Below, piece after piece: positions 39,857-49,016 of a stretch of DNA of 58,208 nucleotides; the stretch's first letter is position 1; each line of letters starts with the position of its first letter. The stretch is from Streptomyces ossamyceticus (GTDB taxonomy: Bacteria; Actinomycetota; Actinomycetes; Streptomycetales; Streptomycetaceae): contig NZ_LIQX01000094.1 in NCBI RefSeq assembly GCF_001418475.1, positions 437 to 58,644 of the forward strand, read 5' to 3'. The position numbers and the translations under genes are program-made. A model generated the notes under the pieces. The model saw only the letters and a list, made by a program, of their open reading frames with translations. It had not been told where the DNA came from and did not search any database.

Positions 39857-40978
39857 TCAGCGGCGCGACATGTAGATGTCGAGCGCCTTGTGGAGCAGCT
39901 TGTTGAGGGGGAAGTCCCACTCACCGAGGTATTCGGCGGCCTGGCCGCCCGTGCCCACCTTGAACTGGATCAGGCCGAAGAGGTGGTCCGTCTCGTCCAG
40001 CGAGTCGGAGATACCCCGCAGGTCGTAGACGGTCGCGCCGAGGGCGTAGGCGTCGCGCAGCATGCGCCACTGCATCGCGTTCGAGGGCCGGACCTCACGT
40101 CCGATGTTGTCCGAGGCGCCGTACGAGTACCAGACGTGCCCACCGACGACCAGCATTGTCGCGGCGGACAGGTTCACGCCGTTGTGCCGGGCGAAGTAGA
40201 GCCGCATGCGATTGGGGTCCTCGGTGTTGAGGGCCGTCCACATGCGCTGGAAGTACGACAGCGGGCGAGGCCGGAAACGGTCGCGGACCGCGGTGATCTC
40301 GTACAGCCGCTGCCACTCCTCCAGGTCGTGGTAGCCGCCCTGGACGACCTCGACGCCTGCCTTCTCGGCCTTCTTGATGTTGCGGCGCCACAGCTGGTTG
40401 AAGTTCTTGTGGACCTCTTCGAGGGACCGGTTCGCCAGCGGCACCTGGTAGACATAGCGGGGCTGTACGTCACCGAAGCCGGCCCCGCCGTCCTCGCCCT
40501 GCTGCCAGCCCATGCGGCGCAGCTTGTCGGCGACCTCGAAGGCACGGGGCTCGATGAAGTCGGCCTCGATGTCGCGCAGCCGCTTCACATCCGGGTCCTG
40601 GATGCCTCTCTTGATGGAGGTGGCTTCCCAGCGCCGGATGATCACCGGGGGACCCATCTTCACCGAGAAGGCGCCCTGGTTCTTCAGGTGCGCGAGCATC
40701 GGCTCCAGCCAGTCGGTGAGGTTCGGCGCGAACCAGTTGATGACCGGGCCCTCGGGCAGGTAGGCCAGATAACGCTTGATCTTGGGAAGCTGGCGGTACA
40801 GCACCAGGCCGGCGCCGACCATCTCACCGGTCTTGTCGTCGAACCACCCGAGGTTCTCGGAGCGCCACTCGGCCTTGACGTCGGCCCAGGCCGGGACCTG
40901 CATGTGGCTAGCCGAGGGCAGGCTCTGGATGTACGCCAGATGCTGCTCTCGGCTGATCGTCCTCAGGGTCAGGCTCAT
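39857..40978 (-). CDS. femX: FemX-type peptidoglycan bridge aminoacyltransferase
   Basis: FemABX-family enzyme that adds the first bridge amino acid (glycine in Streptomyces) to the lysine or diaminopimelate of lipid II using aminoacyl-tRNA. 373 residues, full length. Family segments: QVPAWADVKAEWRSENLGWF, LPEGPVINWF, KMGPPVIIRRW, the second GNAT-like half with NFNQLWRRNIKKAEKAG, and YDLRGISDSLDETDHLFGLIQFKVG near the C-terminus. ATG 40978 has GAGGAG upstream. Neighbours are an alanine-racemase-fold gene and a small membrane protein. Confidence 0.92.
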   Translation of the reverse strand: MSLTLRTISREQHLAYIQSLPSASHMQVPAWADVKAEWRSENLGWFDDKTGEMVGAGLVLYRQLPKIKRYLAYLPEGPVINWFAPNLTDWLEPMLAHLKNQGAFSVKMGPPVIIRRWEATSIKRGIQDPDVKRLRDIEADFIEPRAFEVADKLRRMGWQQGEDGGAGFGDVQPRYVYQVPLANRSLEEVHKNFNQLWRRNIKKAEKAGVEVVQGGYHDLEEWQRLYEITAVRDRFRPRPLSYFQRMWTALNTEDPNRMRLYFARHNGVNLSAATMLVVGGHVWYSYGASDNIGREVRPSNAMQWRMLRDAYALGATVYDLRGISDSLDETDHLFGLIQFKVGTGGQAAEYLGEWDFPLNKLLHKALDIYMSRR

Positions 40979-41203
40979 TCGGGGCGCTCCTCGGGCTGGT
41001 GTGTCCCCATGGGTACAGGGGCTCCGGCTCTCGCGCCGAAGCCTACTGCGCCCTGCGGGCACGCCGAATGGCCGCATGGAACCTGCGCCCCGGCCGATGC
41101 GCGGCTGGGACGCCGGACGGTGCTATTAGGCCGCTTGGTCCGATGTGGGACGGCGGACGGTGCGAGGCACCGCCGTATGTCGTCCCTGCGGCCGCGGAAA
41201 GAG

Positions 41204-41518
41204 TCAGCCGATGAGTCCGCCGAACAGACCTCCATGAGCCATGCCGAGGAAGAAGCCGACGGCCGAGGCACCGAGACCCACGATCAGGCCGAAGCGCTCA
41301 CGAGTCGTTTCCGAGATGAACTGCCCGTACGCGCCGGTCAGGATTCCCACCAGCCCCGTCCAGGAACTGATCAGATGAAGGTGGTGGAACATCGCCGTGA
41401 TGAAGGAGACCACACCGAGGACGAGCGTCACGGCGAGCAGCGTGTCCTGCACGGGGTGGGGCTTGTCGTCGGTCGCGAACAGGGATCCGGCGATGTTGGG
41501 TCGCAATGTCTGTGCCAT
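41204..41518 (-). CDS. Small membrane protein (104 residues)
   Basis: Unrecognised small protein with three hydrophobic segments: TLLAVTLVLGVVSFITAMF, WTGLVGILTGAYGQFI and FGLIVGLGASAVGFFLGMAHGG. The N-terminus MAQTLRPNIAGSLFATDDKPHP is cytoplasmic-looking. ATG 41518 has a very good GGAGGTG ribosome-binding site. It lies upstream of femX on the same strand (about 225 bp apart) and divergent from rpsF. No function can be assigned. Confidence 0.8.
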   Translation of the reverse strand: MAQTLRPNIAGSLFATDDKPHPVQDTLLAVTLVLGVVSFITAMFHHLHLISSWTGLVGILTGAYGQFISETTRERFGLIVGLGASAVGFFLGMAHGGLFGGLIG

Positions 41519-41782
41519 GGGGCACCTCCTGCGGAAAGCGGCGCATCGTAGCGCCATACACACCCGATGTGTACAGATTGACGGTCACCACCGCCGAATT
41601 TCAACCGGAAGCAGGTGTGCGGGTAGTGTGTACCGTCTGCACCGGTGTCTGCCCAGGCCATGACAGAGGATCCCCAGCGGGAACCCCGATTGTCAGTGGT
41701 GGCCGATACCGTTGCGTACGCATCACAACCCTCCTGCCACGGAACGACCGTGGCCGCTGAGTCCAAAGGAGGTGGGTTCCAC

Positions 41783-42073
41783 ATGCGTCACTACGAGGTG
41801 ATGGTCATCCTCGACCCCGATCTCGAGGAGCGTGCTGTCTCCCCGCTGATCGAGAACTTCCTCTCCGTCGTCCGTGAGGGCAACGGAAAGGTCGAGAAGG
41901 TCGACACCTGGGGCCGTCGTCGTCTCGCGTACGAGATCAAGAAGAAGCCCGAGGGCATCTACTCGGTCATCGACCTGCAGGCTGAGCCTGCGGTCGTCAA
42001 GGAGCTCGACCGCCAGATGAACCTGAACGAGTCGGTCCTCCGGACCAAGGTCCTCCGTCCCGAGACCCACTGA
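41783..42073 (+). CDS. rpsF: 30S ribosomal protein S6
   Basis: 96-residue ribosomal protein pairing with S18 in the platform of the 30S subunit. [22 protein letters not shown] and [29 protein letters not shown] are diagnostic. The ATG at 41783 has an ideal AAAGGAGGTGG (41765-41775). First gene of rpsF-ssb-rpsR-rplI. A TTCAAC (41600-41605) and TAGTGT (41624-41629) pair 18 bp apart is a possible promoter. Confidence 0.97.
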   Translation: MRHYEVMVILDPDLEERAVSPLIENFLSVVREGNGKVEKVDTWGRRRLAYEIKKKPEGIYSVIDLQAEPAVVKELDRQMNLNESVLRTKVLRPETH

Positions 42074-42150
42074 GCCTTCCGCTCAGCTGATCTCGGGTTT
42101 CGAGTAGCAGCACCAGCAGCCAAGCAGCAAACCCGCCGAGAGGTTCCCCC

Positions 42151-42756
42151 ATGGCAGGCGAGACCGTCATCACGGTCGTCGGCAATCTTGTCGACGACCC
42201 CGAGCTGCGCTTCACCCCTTCCGGTGCGGCGGTCGCGAAGTTCCGTGTCGCGTCCACCCCCCGCACCTTCGACCGTCAGACGAACGAGTGGAAGGACGGC
42301 GAAAGCCTGTTCCTGACCTGCTCGGTCTGGCGTCAGGCGGCGGAGAACGTCGCCGAGTCGCTCCAGCGAGGCATGCGCGTCATCGTGCAGGGCCGACTGA
42401 AGCAGCGGTCCTACGAGGACCGTGAGGGCGTCAAGCGCACGGTCTACGAACTGGACGTGGAGGAAGTCGGCGCCAGCCTGCGCAATGCCACGGCCAAGGT
42501 CACCAAGACCGCCGGCCGAGGCGGCCAGGGTGGTTACGGCGGAGGCGGCGGCGGTGGCGGCGGCCAGGGTGGCGGCGGCCAGGGTGGCGGCGGCTGGGGC
42601 GGAGGCCCCGGCGGCGGTCAGCAGGGCGGTGGCGCTCCCGCTGACGACCCGTGGGCGACCAGTGCTCCCGCCGGCGGCAACCAAGGCGGCGGCGGTGGCG
42701 GCTGGGGCGGAGGCTCCGGCGGCGGTGGCGGCTACTCGGACGAGCCCCCCTTCTAA
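42151..42756 (+). CDS. ssb: Single-stranded DNA-binding protein
   Basis: 201 residues. OB fold at 1-112: [23 protein letters not shown], then [21 protein letters not shown] and [20 protein letters not shown] very glycine-rich linker (about 118-192, GGxG and GQGG repeats) leads to the protein-binding acidic tip DEPPF, the docking site for replication and repair partners. Located between the S6 and S18 genes, with its own weak ribosome-binding site (CCGAGAGG). The glycine linker is longer than in E. coli but normal for Streptomyces. Confidence 0.97.
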   Translation: MAGETVITVVGNLVDDPELRFTPSGAAVAKFRVASTPRTFDRQTNEWKDGESLFLTCSVWRQAAENVAESLQRGMRVIVQGRLKQRSYEDREGVKRTVYELDVEEVGASLRNATAKVTKTAGRGGQGGYGGGGGGGGGQGGGGQGGGGWGGGPGGGQQGGGAPADDPWATSAPAGGNQGGGGGGWGGGSGGGGGYSDEPPF

Positions 42757-42836
42757 GACCGCTCGGGCCGGACACCGGTCCGTCGGTCGAGAGCGGGGCC
42801 GTACCCCACACTTCTTGATCACACAGGAGAAACACC

Positions 42837-43073
42837 ATGGCGAAGCCGCCTGTGCGCAAGCCGAAGAAGAAGGTCTGCGCTTTCTGCAAGGACAAGGTCA
42901 CGTACGTGGACTACAAGGACACGAACATGCTGCGGAAGTTCATTTCCGACCGCGGCAAGATCCGTGCCCGCCGCGTGACCGGCAACTGCACGCAGCACCA
43001 GCGTGACGTCGCCACGGCCGTCAAGAACAGCCGTGAGATGGCGCTGCTGCCCTACACGTCCACCGCGCGCTAA
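42837..43073 (+). CDS. rpsR: 30S ribosomal protein S18 (cysteine-containing form)
   Basis: 78-residue S18 with [39 protein letters not shown] in several blocks. The C-x2-C plus a later Cys and CTQHQ would suit zinc binding; Streptomyces has paralogues with and without these cysteines, and this is the cysteine form. ACAGGAGAAAC upstream of the ATG is a good ribosome-binding site. Partner of S6 encoded two genes upstream. Confidence 0.96.
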   Translation: MAKPPVRKPKKKVCAFCKDKVTYVDYKDTNMLRKFISDRGKIRARRVTGNCTQHQRDVATAVKNSREMALLPYTSTAR

Positions 43074-43091
43074 GGGAAGGGTGACAGACAC

Positions 43092-43538
43092 ATGAAGATC
43101 ATCCTGACCCACGAGGTCTCTGGCCTCGGCGCTGCCGGCGACGTCGTCGACGTCAAGGACGGTTACGCTCGCAACTACCTGATCCCGCGGAAGTTCGCTA
43201 TCCGCTGGACCAAGGGCGGCGAGAAGGACGTCGAGCAGATCCGTCGTGCTCGCAAGATCCACGAGATCCAGACCATCGAGCAGGCCAACCAGGTCAAGGG
43301 CCAGCTCGAGGCCGTCAAGGTGCGTCTGGCTGTCCGCTCCGGCGACGCCGGTCGTCTCTTCGGTTCCGTCACCCCGGCCGACATCGCTTCCGCGATCAAG
43401 GCTTCCGGTGGCCCCGAGGTCGACAAGCGCCGCATCGAGCTGGGCGCTCCGATCAAGACGCTGGGCTCTCACGAGACGTCCGTGCGTCTGCACCCCGAGG
43501 TTGCCGCCAAGGTCAACATCGAGGTCATCGCGGCCTAA
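43092..43538 (+). CDS. rplI: 50S ribosomal protein L9
   Basis: 148 residues. N-terminal domain [36 protein letters not shown] in blocks, a long central helix ([16 protein letters not shown]), then the C-terminal domain with [13 protein letters not shown] and [16 protein letters not shown]. Start 18 bases after rpsR. Ends in front of a strong hairpin terminator and two parS sites. Confidence 0.97.
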   Translation: MKIILTHEVSGLGAAGDVVDVKDGYARNYLIPRKFAIRWTKGGEKDVEQIRRARKIHEIQTIEQANQVKGQLEAVKVRLAVRSGDAGRLFGSVTPADIASAIKASGGPEVDKRRIELGAPIKTLGSHETSVRLHPEVAAKVNIEVIAA

Positions 43539-43558
43539 GCGCTGCGTTAGAGCACTGC

Positions 43559-43593
43559 GTGGGGCCGCACCCTGTGGAGGGGTGCGGCCCCAC
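43559..43593. terminator. Terminator after rplI
   Basis: 14-bp perfect inverted repeat (43559-43572 with 43580-43593), 7-base loop, then TTG. It ends the rpsF-ssb-rpsR-rplI operon. Confidence 0.85.
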
Positions 43594-43651
43594 TTGCGTA
43601 CAGAAACTCTGTGTTCCTCACCTGCTGGTGCTTGTGCCGACACCGGTGGCT

Positions 43652-43665
43652 GTTTCACGTGAAAC
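43652..43665. other. parS site 10
   Basis: Perfect site between convergent rplI and the MATE gene, 31 bp (about three helical turns) from site 11. Confidence 0.95.
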
Positions 43666-43682
43666 AGCGTGAACCGGGTGAT

Positions 43683-43696
43683 GTTTCACGTGAAAC
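43683..43696. other. parS site 11
   Basis: Perfect site, closest neighbour of site 10, 15 bases beyond the MATE stop. Confidence 0.95.
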
Positions 43697-43710
43697 GACG
43701 GTCGGCTTGC

Positions 43711-45048
43711 TCAGCGAGTGGCTCCGGTGACGATCCAGTGGCCCGAGCGGGAGCGAAGCCACAGGGTCAGCATGCGGGTCGCCATCATCAGTGTCATCGC
43801 ACCCCACAGGGCGGTCAGGCCGCCATGGAAGGCTGGGACGAGCAGAGCAGCGGGCGCGAAGACCGCGAGGGTCACCAACATGGCCCGGGCAAGATAGGGC
43901 CCGTCCCCCGCACCCATCAACACTCCGTCGAGCACGAAGACGATCCCGGAGATCGGCTGGGCGAGCGCCACCACGATCAGTGCGGGCAGCGCGGCCTCCT
44001 GGACCGCCGGATCCCCTGTGAAGAGTGGGATGAACAGAGGGCGGGCCGCGATCACCGCAAGCCCGAGGATGGCACCCGTGGCGATTCCCCACTGCACCAT
44101 GCGGCGGCAGGCTTCGCGAGCGCCCTGAGCGTCGCCGGCTCCGAGATACCGGCCGATGATGGCTTGCCCGGCGATGGCGATCGCGTCCAGGGCGAAGGCG
44201 AGCAGGCTCCAGAGCGACAGGATGATCTGGTGGGCTGCGATGTCCTCGTCGCCGAGTCGGGCGGCGACTGCGGTGGCGATCATCAGGATGGCGCGCAGGG
44301 AGAGCGTACGGACCAGCAGCGGGGCCCCCGCCTGAGCGGAAGCGCGTATCCCGGCCGTGTCCGGCCGCAGTGAAGCGCCGTGTCTGCGTGCTCCGCGGAC
44401 CACGACCCAGAGGTATGCGGCGGCCATGCCGCACTGAGCGATGACCGTGCCCCAGGCGGAACCGGCTATGCCGAGGTCTGCGCCGTAGACGAGTCCCGCG
44501 TTGAGGGCGCCGTTGGCGACGAAGCCCCCGACGGCGACGTACAGAGGAGTCTTGGTGTCCTGGAGGCCGCGGAGAACGCCCGTGGCGGCGAGCACGATGA
44601 GCATGGCCGGGATGCCCAGTGCCGAGATCCGCAGATAGGTCGTGGCATAGGGAGCGGCTGTCTCCGACGAGCCGAAGAGGGTGACCAGAGCAGGCGCTGC
44701 GGGCAGTACGACCGCGACGACGACACCGCCGAGCAGCAGAGCGAGCCAGATGCCGTCCATGCCTTGACCGATGGCCGCCCTGAGATCGCCGGCTCCGACC
44801 CGCCGGGCGACGGCCGCCGTGGTGGCGTAGGCGAGGAAGACGAAGACGCTCACGGCGGTGACGAGAAGGGCGGAGGCGACACCGAGACCGGCGAGCTGTG
44901 CGGTGCCGAGATGGCCGACGATGGCGGTGTCGACCATGAGGAAAAGAGGCTCGGCGACGAGCGCGCCGAAGGCCGGAACGGCGAGTGCGACGATCTCACG
45001 GTCGTGGCGTCGGCGATCGGCCTTGGAGGTCGCTGGAGCCTGTGTCAT
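43711..45048 (-). CDS. MATE family efflux transporter
   Basis: 445-residue multidrug/toxin exporter of the MATE (MOP superfamily) group, about 12 helices, normal length; DinF-like in topology. Family blocks: REIVALAVPAFGALVAEPLF, DTAIVGHLGTAQLAGLGVAS, LRGLQDTKTPLYVAVGG and AGQAIIGRYLGAGD. The ATG at 45048 has no ribosome-binding site but lies 7 bases after a TAGATT -10, so the mRNA is probably leaderless. Divergent from dnaB, convergent with rplI. Confidence 0.9.
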   Translation of the reverse strand: MTQAPATSKADRRRHDREIVALAVPAFGALVAEPLFLMVDTAIVGHLGTAQLAGLGVASALLVTAVSVFVFLAYATTAAVARRVGAGDLRAAIGQGMDGIWLALLLGGVVVAVVLPAAPALVTLFGSSETAAPYATTYLRISALGIPAMLIVLAATGVLRGLQDTKTPLYVAVGGFVANGALNAGLVYGADLGIAGSAWGTVIAQCGMAAAYLWVVVRGARRHGASLRPDTAGIRASAQAGAPLLVRTLSLRAILMIATAVAARLGDEDIAAHQIILSLWSLLAFALDAIAIAGQAIIGRYLGAGDAQGAREACRRMVQWGIATGAILGLAVIAARPLFIPLFTGDPAVQEAALPALIVVALAQPISGIVFVLDGVLMGAGDGPYLARAMLVTLAVFAPAALLVPAFHGGLTALWGAMTLMMATRMLTLWLRSRSGHWIVTGATR

Positions 45049-45055
45049 GAGCACC

Positions 45056-45085
45056 AATCTAATCTTCCACAGGTAAGAGATGCAA
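45056..45085 (-). promoter_or_regulatory. Candidate promoter of the MATE gene
   Basis: On the minus strand TTGCAT (45080-45085), an 18-bp spacer and TAGATT (45056-45061), with the ATG 7 bases downstream. A good fit to the vegetative consensus and to leaderless transcription. Confidence 0.6.
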
Positions 45086-45248
45086 TCGACGTACGACTAT
45101 TACATCGAGCCCGGTTGAGTGTGTCTTCGCGCACGGATCGTGATGATCTTGATCCTGTTGGGGAAGTTTTTCTTCTGCACAACCGGTGGATGCTAAACGT
45201 GCAGGTCAGGATGGTTTCTGTAGCTGAGGCGAGGGCTTGTTCACAGGG

Positions 45249-45325
45249 CTGTCCACCGAGTCGTGCACAGGTTTCGCGGAGTTCTCCACAGCATCTGGGG
45301 CGTCGTCCACATGGCCTGTGGATAA
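45249..45325. promoter_or_regulatory. DnaA-box cluster upstream of dnaB
   Basis: CTGTCCACC (45249-45257), TTCTCCACA (45282-45290), TCGTCCACA (45303-45311) and TGTGGATAA (45317-45325, complement of the consensus TTATCCACA) within 77 bp and 180-260 bp before dnaB. Four sites in so short a stretch outside oriC is unlikely by chance; the last is a perfect consensus box. Confidence 0.65.
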
Positions 45326-45507
45326 CCAGATTGGCTGAAGGTGCCCGCGGGCCTACGGTGGTGCGGCGCCCACTCCCTCGGCAGGCCGCGGAAACCCCGC
45401 AAAACCGACGTGCCGTAACCGGAGTTGGGCCTCTCATTTGTCAGTGTCGTGCCGTAGAACTGAGAAGCACGGCGAGGTCCGCTCGGCGGACGGGAGGAGG
45501 TCGCTCG

Positions 45508-46980
45508 GTGAGCATTTCCGAGCCCCTGGACGACCCGTGGGCCGACAGCGGCCCCAGTGATCGTCTGCCCGCCTCCCGGCGACGGCAGGACGGCGGCCGG
45601 GGACGGGACGATCAGCACGACCGCGGCCGGGACAACGGGGAGTGGGACGGCGGGGGTTCGGCCTTCGAGCGCGTGCCGCCGCAGGACCTCGACGCGGAGC
45701 AGTCCGTCCTCGGCGGCATGCTGCTGTCCAAGGACGCCATCGCCGACGTCGTCGAGCTCCTCAAGGGCGCCGACTTCTACAAGCCGGCTCACGAGACCAT
45801 CTATCAGGCGATCCTCGACGTATACGCCAAGGGCGAGCCCGCCGACCCCATCACCATCGCCGCCGAGCTCACCAAGCGTGGCGAGATCACCAAGGTCGGT
45901 GGCGCCTCCTATCTGCACACGCTGGTGCAGACGGTGCCGACGGCGGCGAACGCCGAGTACTACGCGGAGATCGTCCACGAGCGCGCCGTCCTGCGACGCC
46001 TGGTCGAGGCCGGCACGCGCATCACACAGATGGGATACGCGGCCGACGACGACGTCGACGAAATCGTCAACAGAGCCCAGGCGGAGATCTTCGCGGTCAC
46101 CGAGCAGCGCACCACCGAGGACTATCTGCCGCTGGGCGACATCATGGAGGGCGCGCTCGACGAGATCGAGGCGATCGGTTCACGGTCGGGAGAGATGACC
46201 GGCGTGCCGACCGGCTTCACCGACCTCGACCAGCTCACCAACGGGCTCCACCCCGGTCAGATGATCATCATCGCGGCCCGTCCCGCCATGGGTAAGTCCA
46301 CGCTGGCGCTGGACTTCGCCCGTGCAGCCTCCATCAAGAACAACCTGCCGAGCGTGATCTTCTCGCTCGAAATGGGCCGCAACGAGATCGCGATGCGTCT
46401 GCTCTCCGCGGAAGCGCGCGTAGCCCTGCATCACATGCGTTCCGGCACGATGACCGACGAGGACTGGACCCGGCTGGCCCGAAGGATGCCGGACGTCTCG
46501 GCCGCGCCCCTCTACATCGACGACTCCCCGAACCTGTCGATGATGGAGATCCGAGCCAAGTGCCGCCGTCTGAAGCAGCGCAACGATCTGAAGCTCGTCA
46601 TCATCGACTATCTGCAGCTGATGCAGTCCGGCAAGCGGTCCGAGAGCCGCCAGCAGGAAGTCTCGGACATGTCGCGAAACCTGAAGCTGCTGGCCAAGGA
46701 GCTGGAGTTGCCGGTCATCGCGCTGTCGCAGCTCAACCGTGGTCCCGAGCAGCGCACGGACAAGAAGCCGATGGTCTCCGACCTGCGTGAGTCCGGTTCC
46801 ATCGAGCAGGACGCCGACATGGTCATCCTGCTGCACCGCGAGGACGCCTACGAGAAGGAGTCCCCGCGCGCCGGCGAGGCGGACATCATCGTGGGCAAGC
46901 ACCGTAACGGTCCGACGGCGACGATCACTGTCGCCTTCCAGGGGCACTACTCGCGGTTCGTGGACATGGCCCAGACCTGA
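45508..46980 (+). CDS. dnaB: Replicative DNA helicase DnaB
   Basis: Hexameric helicase, 490 residues. An acidic/Arg-rich N-terminal extension (1-45), the DnaB N-domain (PPQDLDAEQSVLGGMLLSKDAI), then the RecA-like domain with Walker A ARPAMGKSTLALDFA (Lys about 263), Walker B LVIIDYLQLM and H4 region LRESGSIEQDADMVILL. No intein interrupts it, in contrast to M. tuberculosis. GTG 45508 has GGGAGGAGG upstream. No dnaC gene is present; loading is presumably helped by DciA (4611-5144). Confidence 0.96.
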   Translation: MSISEPLDDPWADSGPSDRLPASRRRQDGGRGRDDQHDRGRDNGEWDGGGSAFERVPPQDLDAEQSVLGGMLLSKDAIADVVELLKGADFYKPAHETIYQAILDVYAKGEPADPITIAAELTKRGEITKVGGASYLHTLVQTVPTAANAEYYAEIVHERAVLRRLVEAGTRITQMGYAADDDVDEIVNRAQAEIFAVTEQRTTEDYLPLGDIMEGALDEIEAIGSRSGEMTGVPTGFTDLDQLTNGLHPGQMIIIAARPAMGKSTLALDFARAASIKNNLPSVIFSLEMGRNEIAMRLLSAEARVALHHMRSGTMTDEDWTRLARRMPDVSAAPLYIDDSPNLSMMEIRAKCRRLKQRNDLKLVIIDYLQLMQSGKRSESRQQEVSDMSRNLKLLAKELELPVIALSQLNRGPEQRTDKKPMVSDLRESGSIEQDADMVILLHREDAYEKESPRAGEADIIVGKHRNGPTATITVAFQGHYSRFVDMAQT

Positions 46981-47044
46981 TCCGACCGCTCGTCCGGGAC
47001 GAAATGTGCTCGACGTGCGTGGCCGGGCCAGGTGGACTGAGCCC

Positions 47045-48433
47045 ATGACACAACCTCTGGAAGAGCTGCTTCCCGCCACCCGCCGGGCTCTGCTGCACCG
47101 TATCGCCGTCGCTCAGACCGAGGGCCGCGCGCCGTCCCTGGTCGCCGCGGTCGTGCGAGACGGCAGGACGGTGTGGAACGGGGCGCGGACCTCCGTCGAC
47201 GGGCATGCGCCGGACGCGGACGTGCAGTACCGGATCGGCTCGATCACCAAGACCTTTACGGCGGTGTTGGTCCTGCGCCTGCGGGACGAGGGCCTGTTGG
47301 ATCTCGGTGACCCGCTGGAGAAGCATTTGCCCGGCACCGGCGCGGGGGAGGCCACCATCGCCCACCTGCTCGCCCACACGGGCGGATTGGCAGCCGAGTC
47401 GCCCTCCCCCTGGTGGGAGCGAACCCCCGGCTTTCTGCGTCCGGAACTCTCCGATGTGCTCGGTGAGGAGCCGCACCGGCATCCCGTCGGCCGCCGCTTC
47501 CACTACTCCAACCCAGGTTTCACGCTTCTCGGTGCGCTGGTCGAGAGGATGAGGAGCGCTTCCTGGGAGGACGTCCTGCGGCGCGAGGTCCTCGAACCGC
47601 TGGGCCTCACCCGCACGACTTGGCACCCCGATGCGCCGCACGCCGGTGGGTGGGCCGTCCACCCCTGGGCCGATGTGATGATGCCGGAGCGGGTGGAGGA
47701 CCTCGGGAAGATGGGTCCCGCAGGGCAACTCTGGTCGACTGCAGCGGACTTGGCGCGCTTCGCCGCGTTCTTGGCCAAGGGGGACGACCGGGTGCTGGGT
47801 GCGGCGTCGGTTCAGGAGATGCGGGCGCCTGCCGCAGCCGCGAGTGACGCCGCCGATGTGTCGGCCGGCTCAGCGTACGGGCTAGGCATGCAGATCCAGG
47901 ACCGGGACGGCCGGTTGCTCGTCGGTCATGGAGGATCGGTGCCCGGCTTCCTCGCGCAGCTGACCATCAGTGTCGAGGACGATATCGCGGCCGTGGTTTT
48001 GGCCAACTGCACCTCCGGGCCGGTGGTGTCGGAGGTGGCTGCCGACCTGGTCCGCATCGTGGCGGAGGCCGAACCGCGAATCCCGGAGCCCTGGCATCCG
48101 CTGCCCGAGGTCGACCAGTCGGTCCTGGAACTGGTGGGGCCTTGGTACTGGGGGACATACAGCTTCGTACTGCGCCTCGAGGCCGACGGAGCCGTGTCGT
48201 TGGATCCGCTGTCGGGCGTGGGCCGCAGTGCTCGCTTCCGGCGCGACGGCGACGGCGGCTGGACCGGTCTCAACGGATACTTCGCGGGAGAGCGCCTACA
48301 GGCCGTACGAGGGCCCGACAAGCGAGTGAGCCACCTGGACGTCGGCTCCTTCGTGTTCACGCGTCAGCCGTACGAGGAGGGCGCTCCGGTGCCCGGTGGG
48401 GTGGATCCCGAGGGGTGGCGAGGGATCGCGTAG
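47045..48433 (+). CDS. Serine hydrolase, beta-lactamase/DD-peptidase family (class C fold)
   Basis: 462-residue penicillin-recognising serine hydrolase. SxxK is SITK (Ser66, Lys69) in YRIGSITKTFTAVLVLRL; the Tyr motif is YSN in FHYSNPGFTLLGALVE; the third motif is HGG in GHGGSVPGFLAQ. No signal peptide is visible, so it is probably cytoplasmic and an esterase or peptidase rather than a secreted beta-lactamase. The last 110 residues form an extra C-terminal beta domain (GPWYWGTYSFVLRLEADG). ATG 47045 has AGGTGG upstream. Confidence 0.85.
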   Translation: MTQPLEELLPATRRALLHRIAVAQTEGRAPSLVAAVVRDGRTVWNGARTSVDGHAPDADVQYRIGSITKTFTAVLVLRLRDEGLLDLGDPLEKHLPGTGAGEATIAHLLAHTGGLAAESPSPWWERTPGFLRPELSDVLGEEPHRHPVGRRFHYSNPGFTLLGALVERMRSASWEDVLRREVLEPLGLTRTTWHPDAPHAGGWAVHPWADVMMPERVEDLGKMGPAGQLWSTAADLARFAAFLAKGDDRVLGAASVQEMRAPAAAASDAADVSAGSAYGLGMQIQDRDGRLLVGHGGSVPGFLAQLTISVEDDIAAVVLANCTSGPVVSEVAADLVRIVAEAEPRIPEPWHPLPEVDQSVLELVGPWYWGTYSFVLRLEADGAVSLDPLSGVGRSARFRRDGDGGWTGLNGYFAGERLQAVRGPDKRVSHLDVGSFVFTRQPYEEGAPVPGGVDPEGWRGIA

Positions 48434-48468
48434 TCACCGACCGGGTCGGGGCGGGGTCCTGGCGCGAT

Positions 48469-48482
48469 GTTTCACGTGAAAC
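48469..48482. other. parS site 12
   Basis: Perfect site between the convergent serine hydrolase and GNAT genes. Confidence 0.95.
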
Positions 48483-48510
48483 AGGGCCCCCGGCCCATAA
48501 CCAGGTGTGC

Positions 48511-48963
48511 TCAGAGCGGAAGCTTGAAGCCCACATGAGTCGCCTCGAAGCCGAGCCGCTCATAGAAACGGTGGGCGTCGGTGCGCGTTACGTCGGACGT
48601 CAGTTGGACCAACTGGCACCCCTGACGGCGTGATTCGGCGATCGCCCACTCGATGAGGTGGGTGCCGAGACCACTCCCGCGCTCATCCGCATGGACACGC
48701 ACACCCTCGATGATCGACCGGGTGGAGCCGCGCCGGGAGAGACCGGGGATGATCGTCAGCTGAAGTGTGCCGACGACGCGGCCCTCGCGGACGGTGACCA
48801 TCAGGTGCTGGTGGGGGTCACCACTCAGTCGCTCCAGGGCCGCGAAGTACGGCGTCAGATCGTCCGGCGACTCACGCCGGGCGCCCAGCGGGTCATCGGC
48901 GAGCATGGCGACGATGTCGGCGATGTCGTCCTTGGCCGCCGAGCGAATCTCAAGATCTTCCAT
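48511..48963 (-). CDS. GNAT family N-acetyltransferase (150 residues)
   Basis: Single-domain acetyltransferase. EIRSAAKDDIADIVAMLADD starts the fold, VGTLQLTIIPGLSRRGSTRSIIEGVRV is the central sheet, HADERGSGLGTHLIEWAI is the acetyl-CoA loop (R-x-x-G-x-G), and ARHFYERLGFEATH-like text (DAHRFYERLGFEATHVGF) ends it. No ribosome-binding site precedes the ATG at 48963; TAGGGT lies 6 bases upstream on the minus strand, so it may be leaderless. Substrate unknown. Confidence 0.88.
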   Translation of the reverse strand: MEDLEIRSAAKDDIADIVAMLADDPLGARRESPDDLTPYFAALERLSGDPHQHLMVTVREGRVVGTLQLTIIPGLSRRGSTRSIIEGVRVHADERGSGLGTHLIEWAIAESRRQGCQLVQLTSDVTRTDAHRFYERLGFEATHVGFKLPL

Positions 48964-49016
48964 GCCCGCACCCTACGCAGGTGCGTTCAGTGACTCCACG
49001 GTGCGGACCACGGGCG

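Larger units (their letters stand above)
45049..45507. promoter_or_regulatory. MATE-dnaB spacer
   Basis: 459 bp. On the MATE side a good promoter; in the middle (45249-45325) four DnaA-box-like nonamers; near dnaB the ribosome-binding site GGGAGGAGG. The dnaB frame is open far upstream but the segment before 45508 has no conserved protein feature. Confidence 0.55.

Noticed and set aside
42520..42750. Repeat array in the 3' half of ssb, considered as a CRISPR or satellite
   Set aside because: It encodes the normal glycine-rich SSB linker; there are no spacers and no cas genes.
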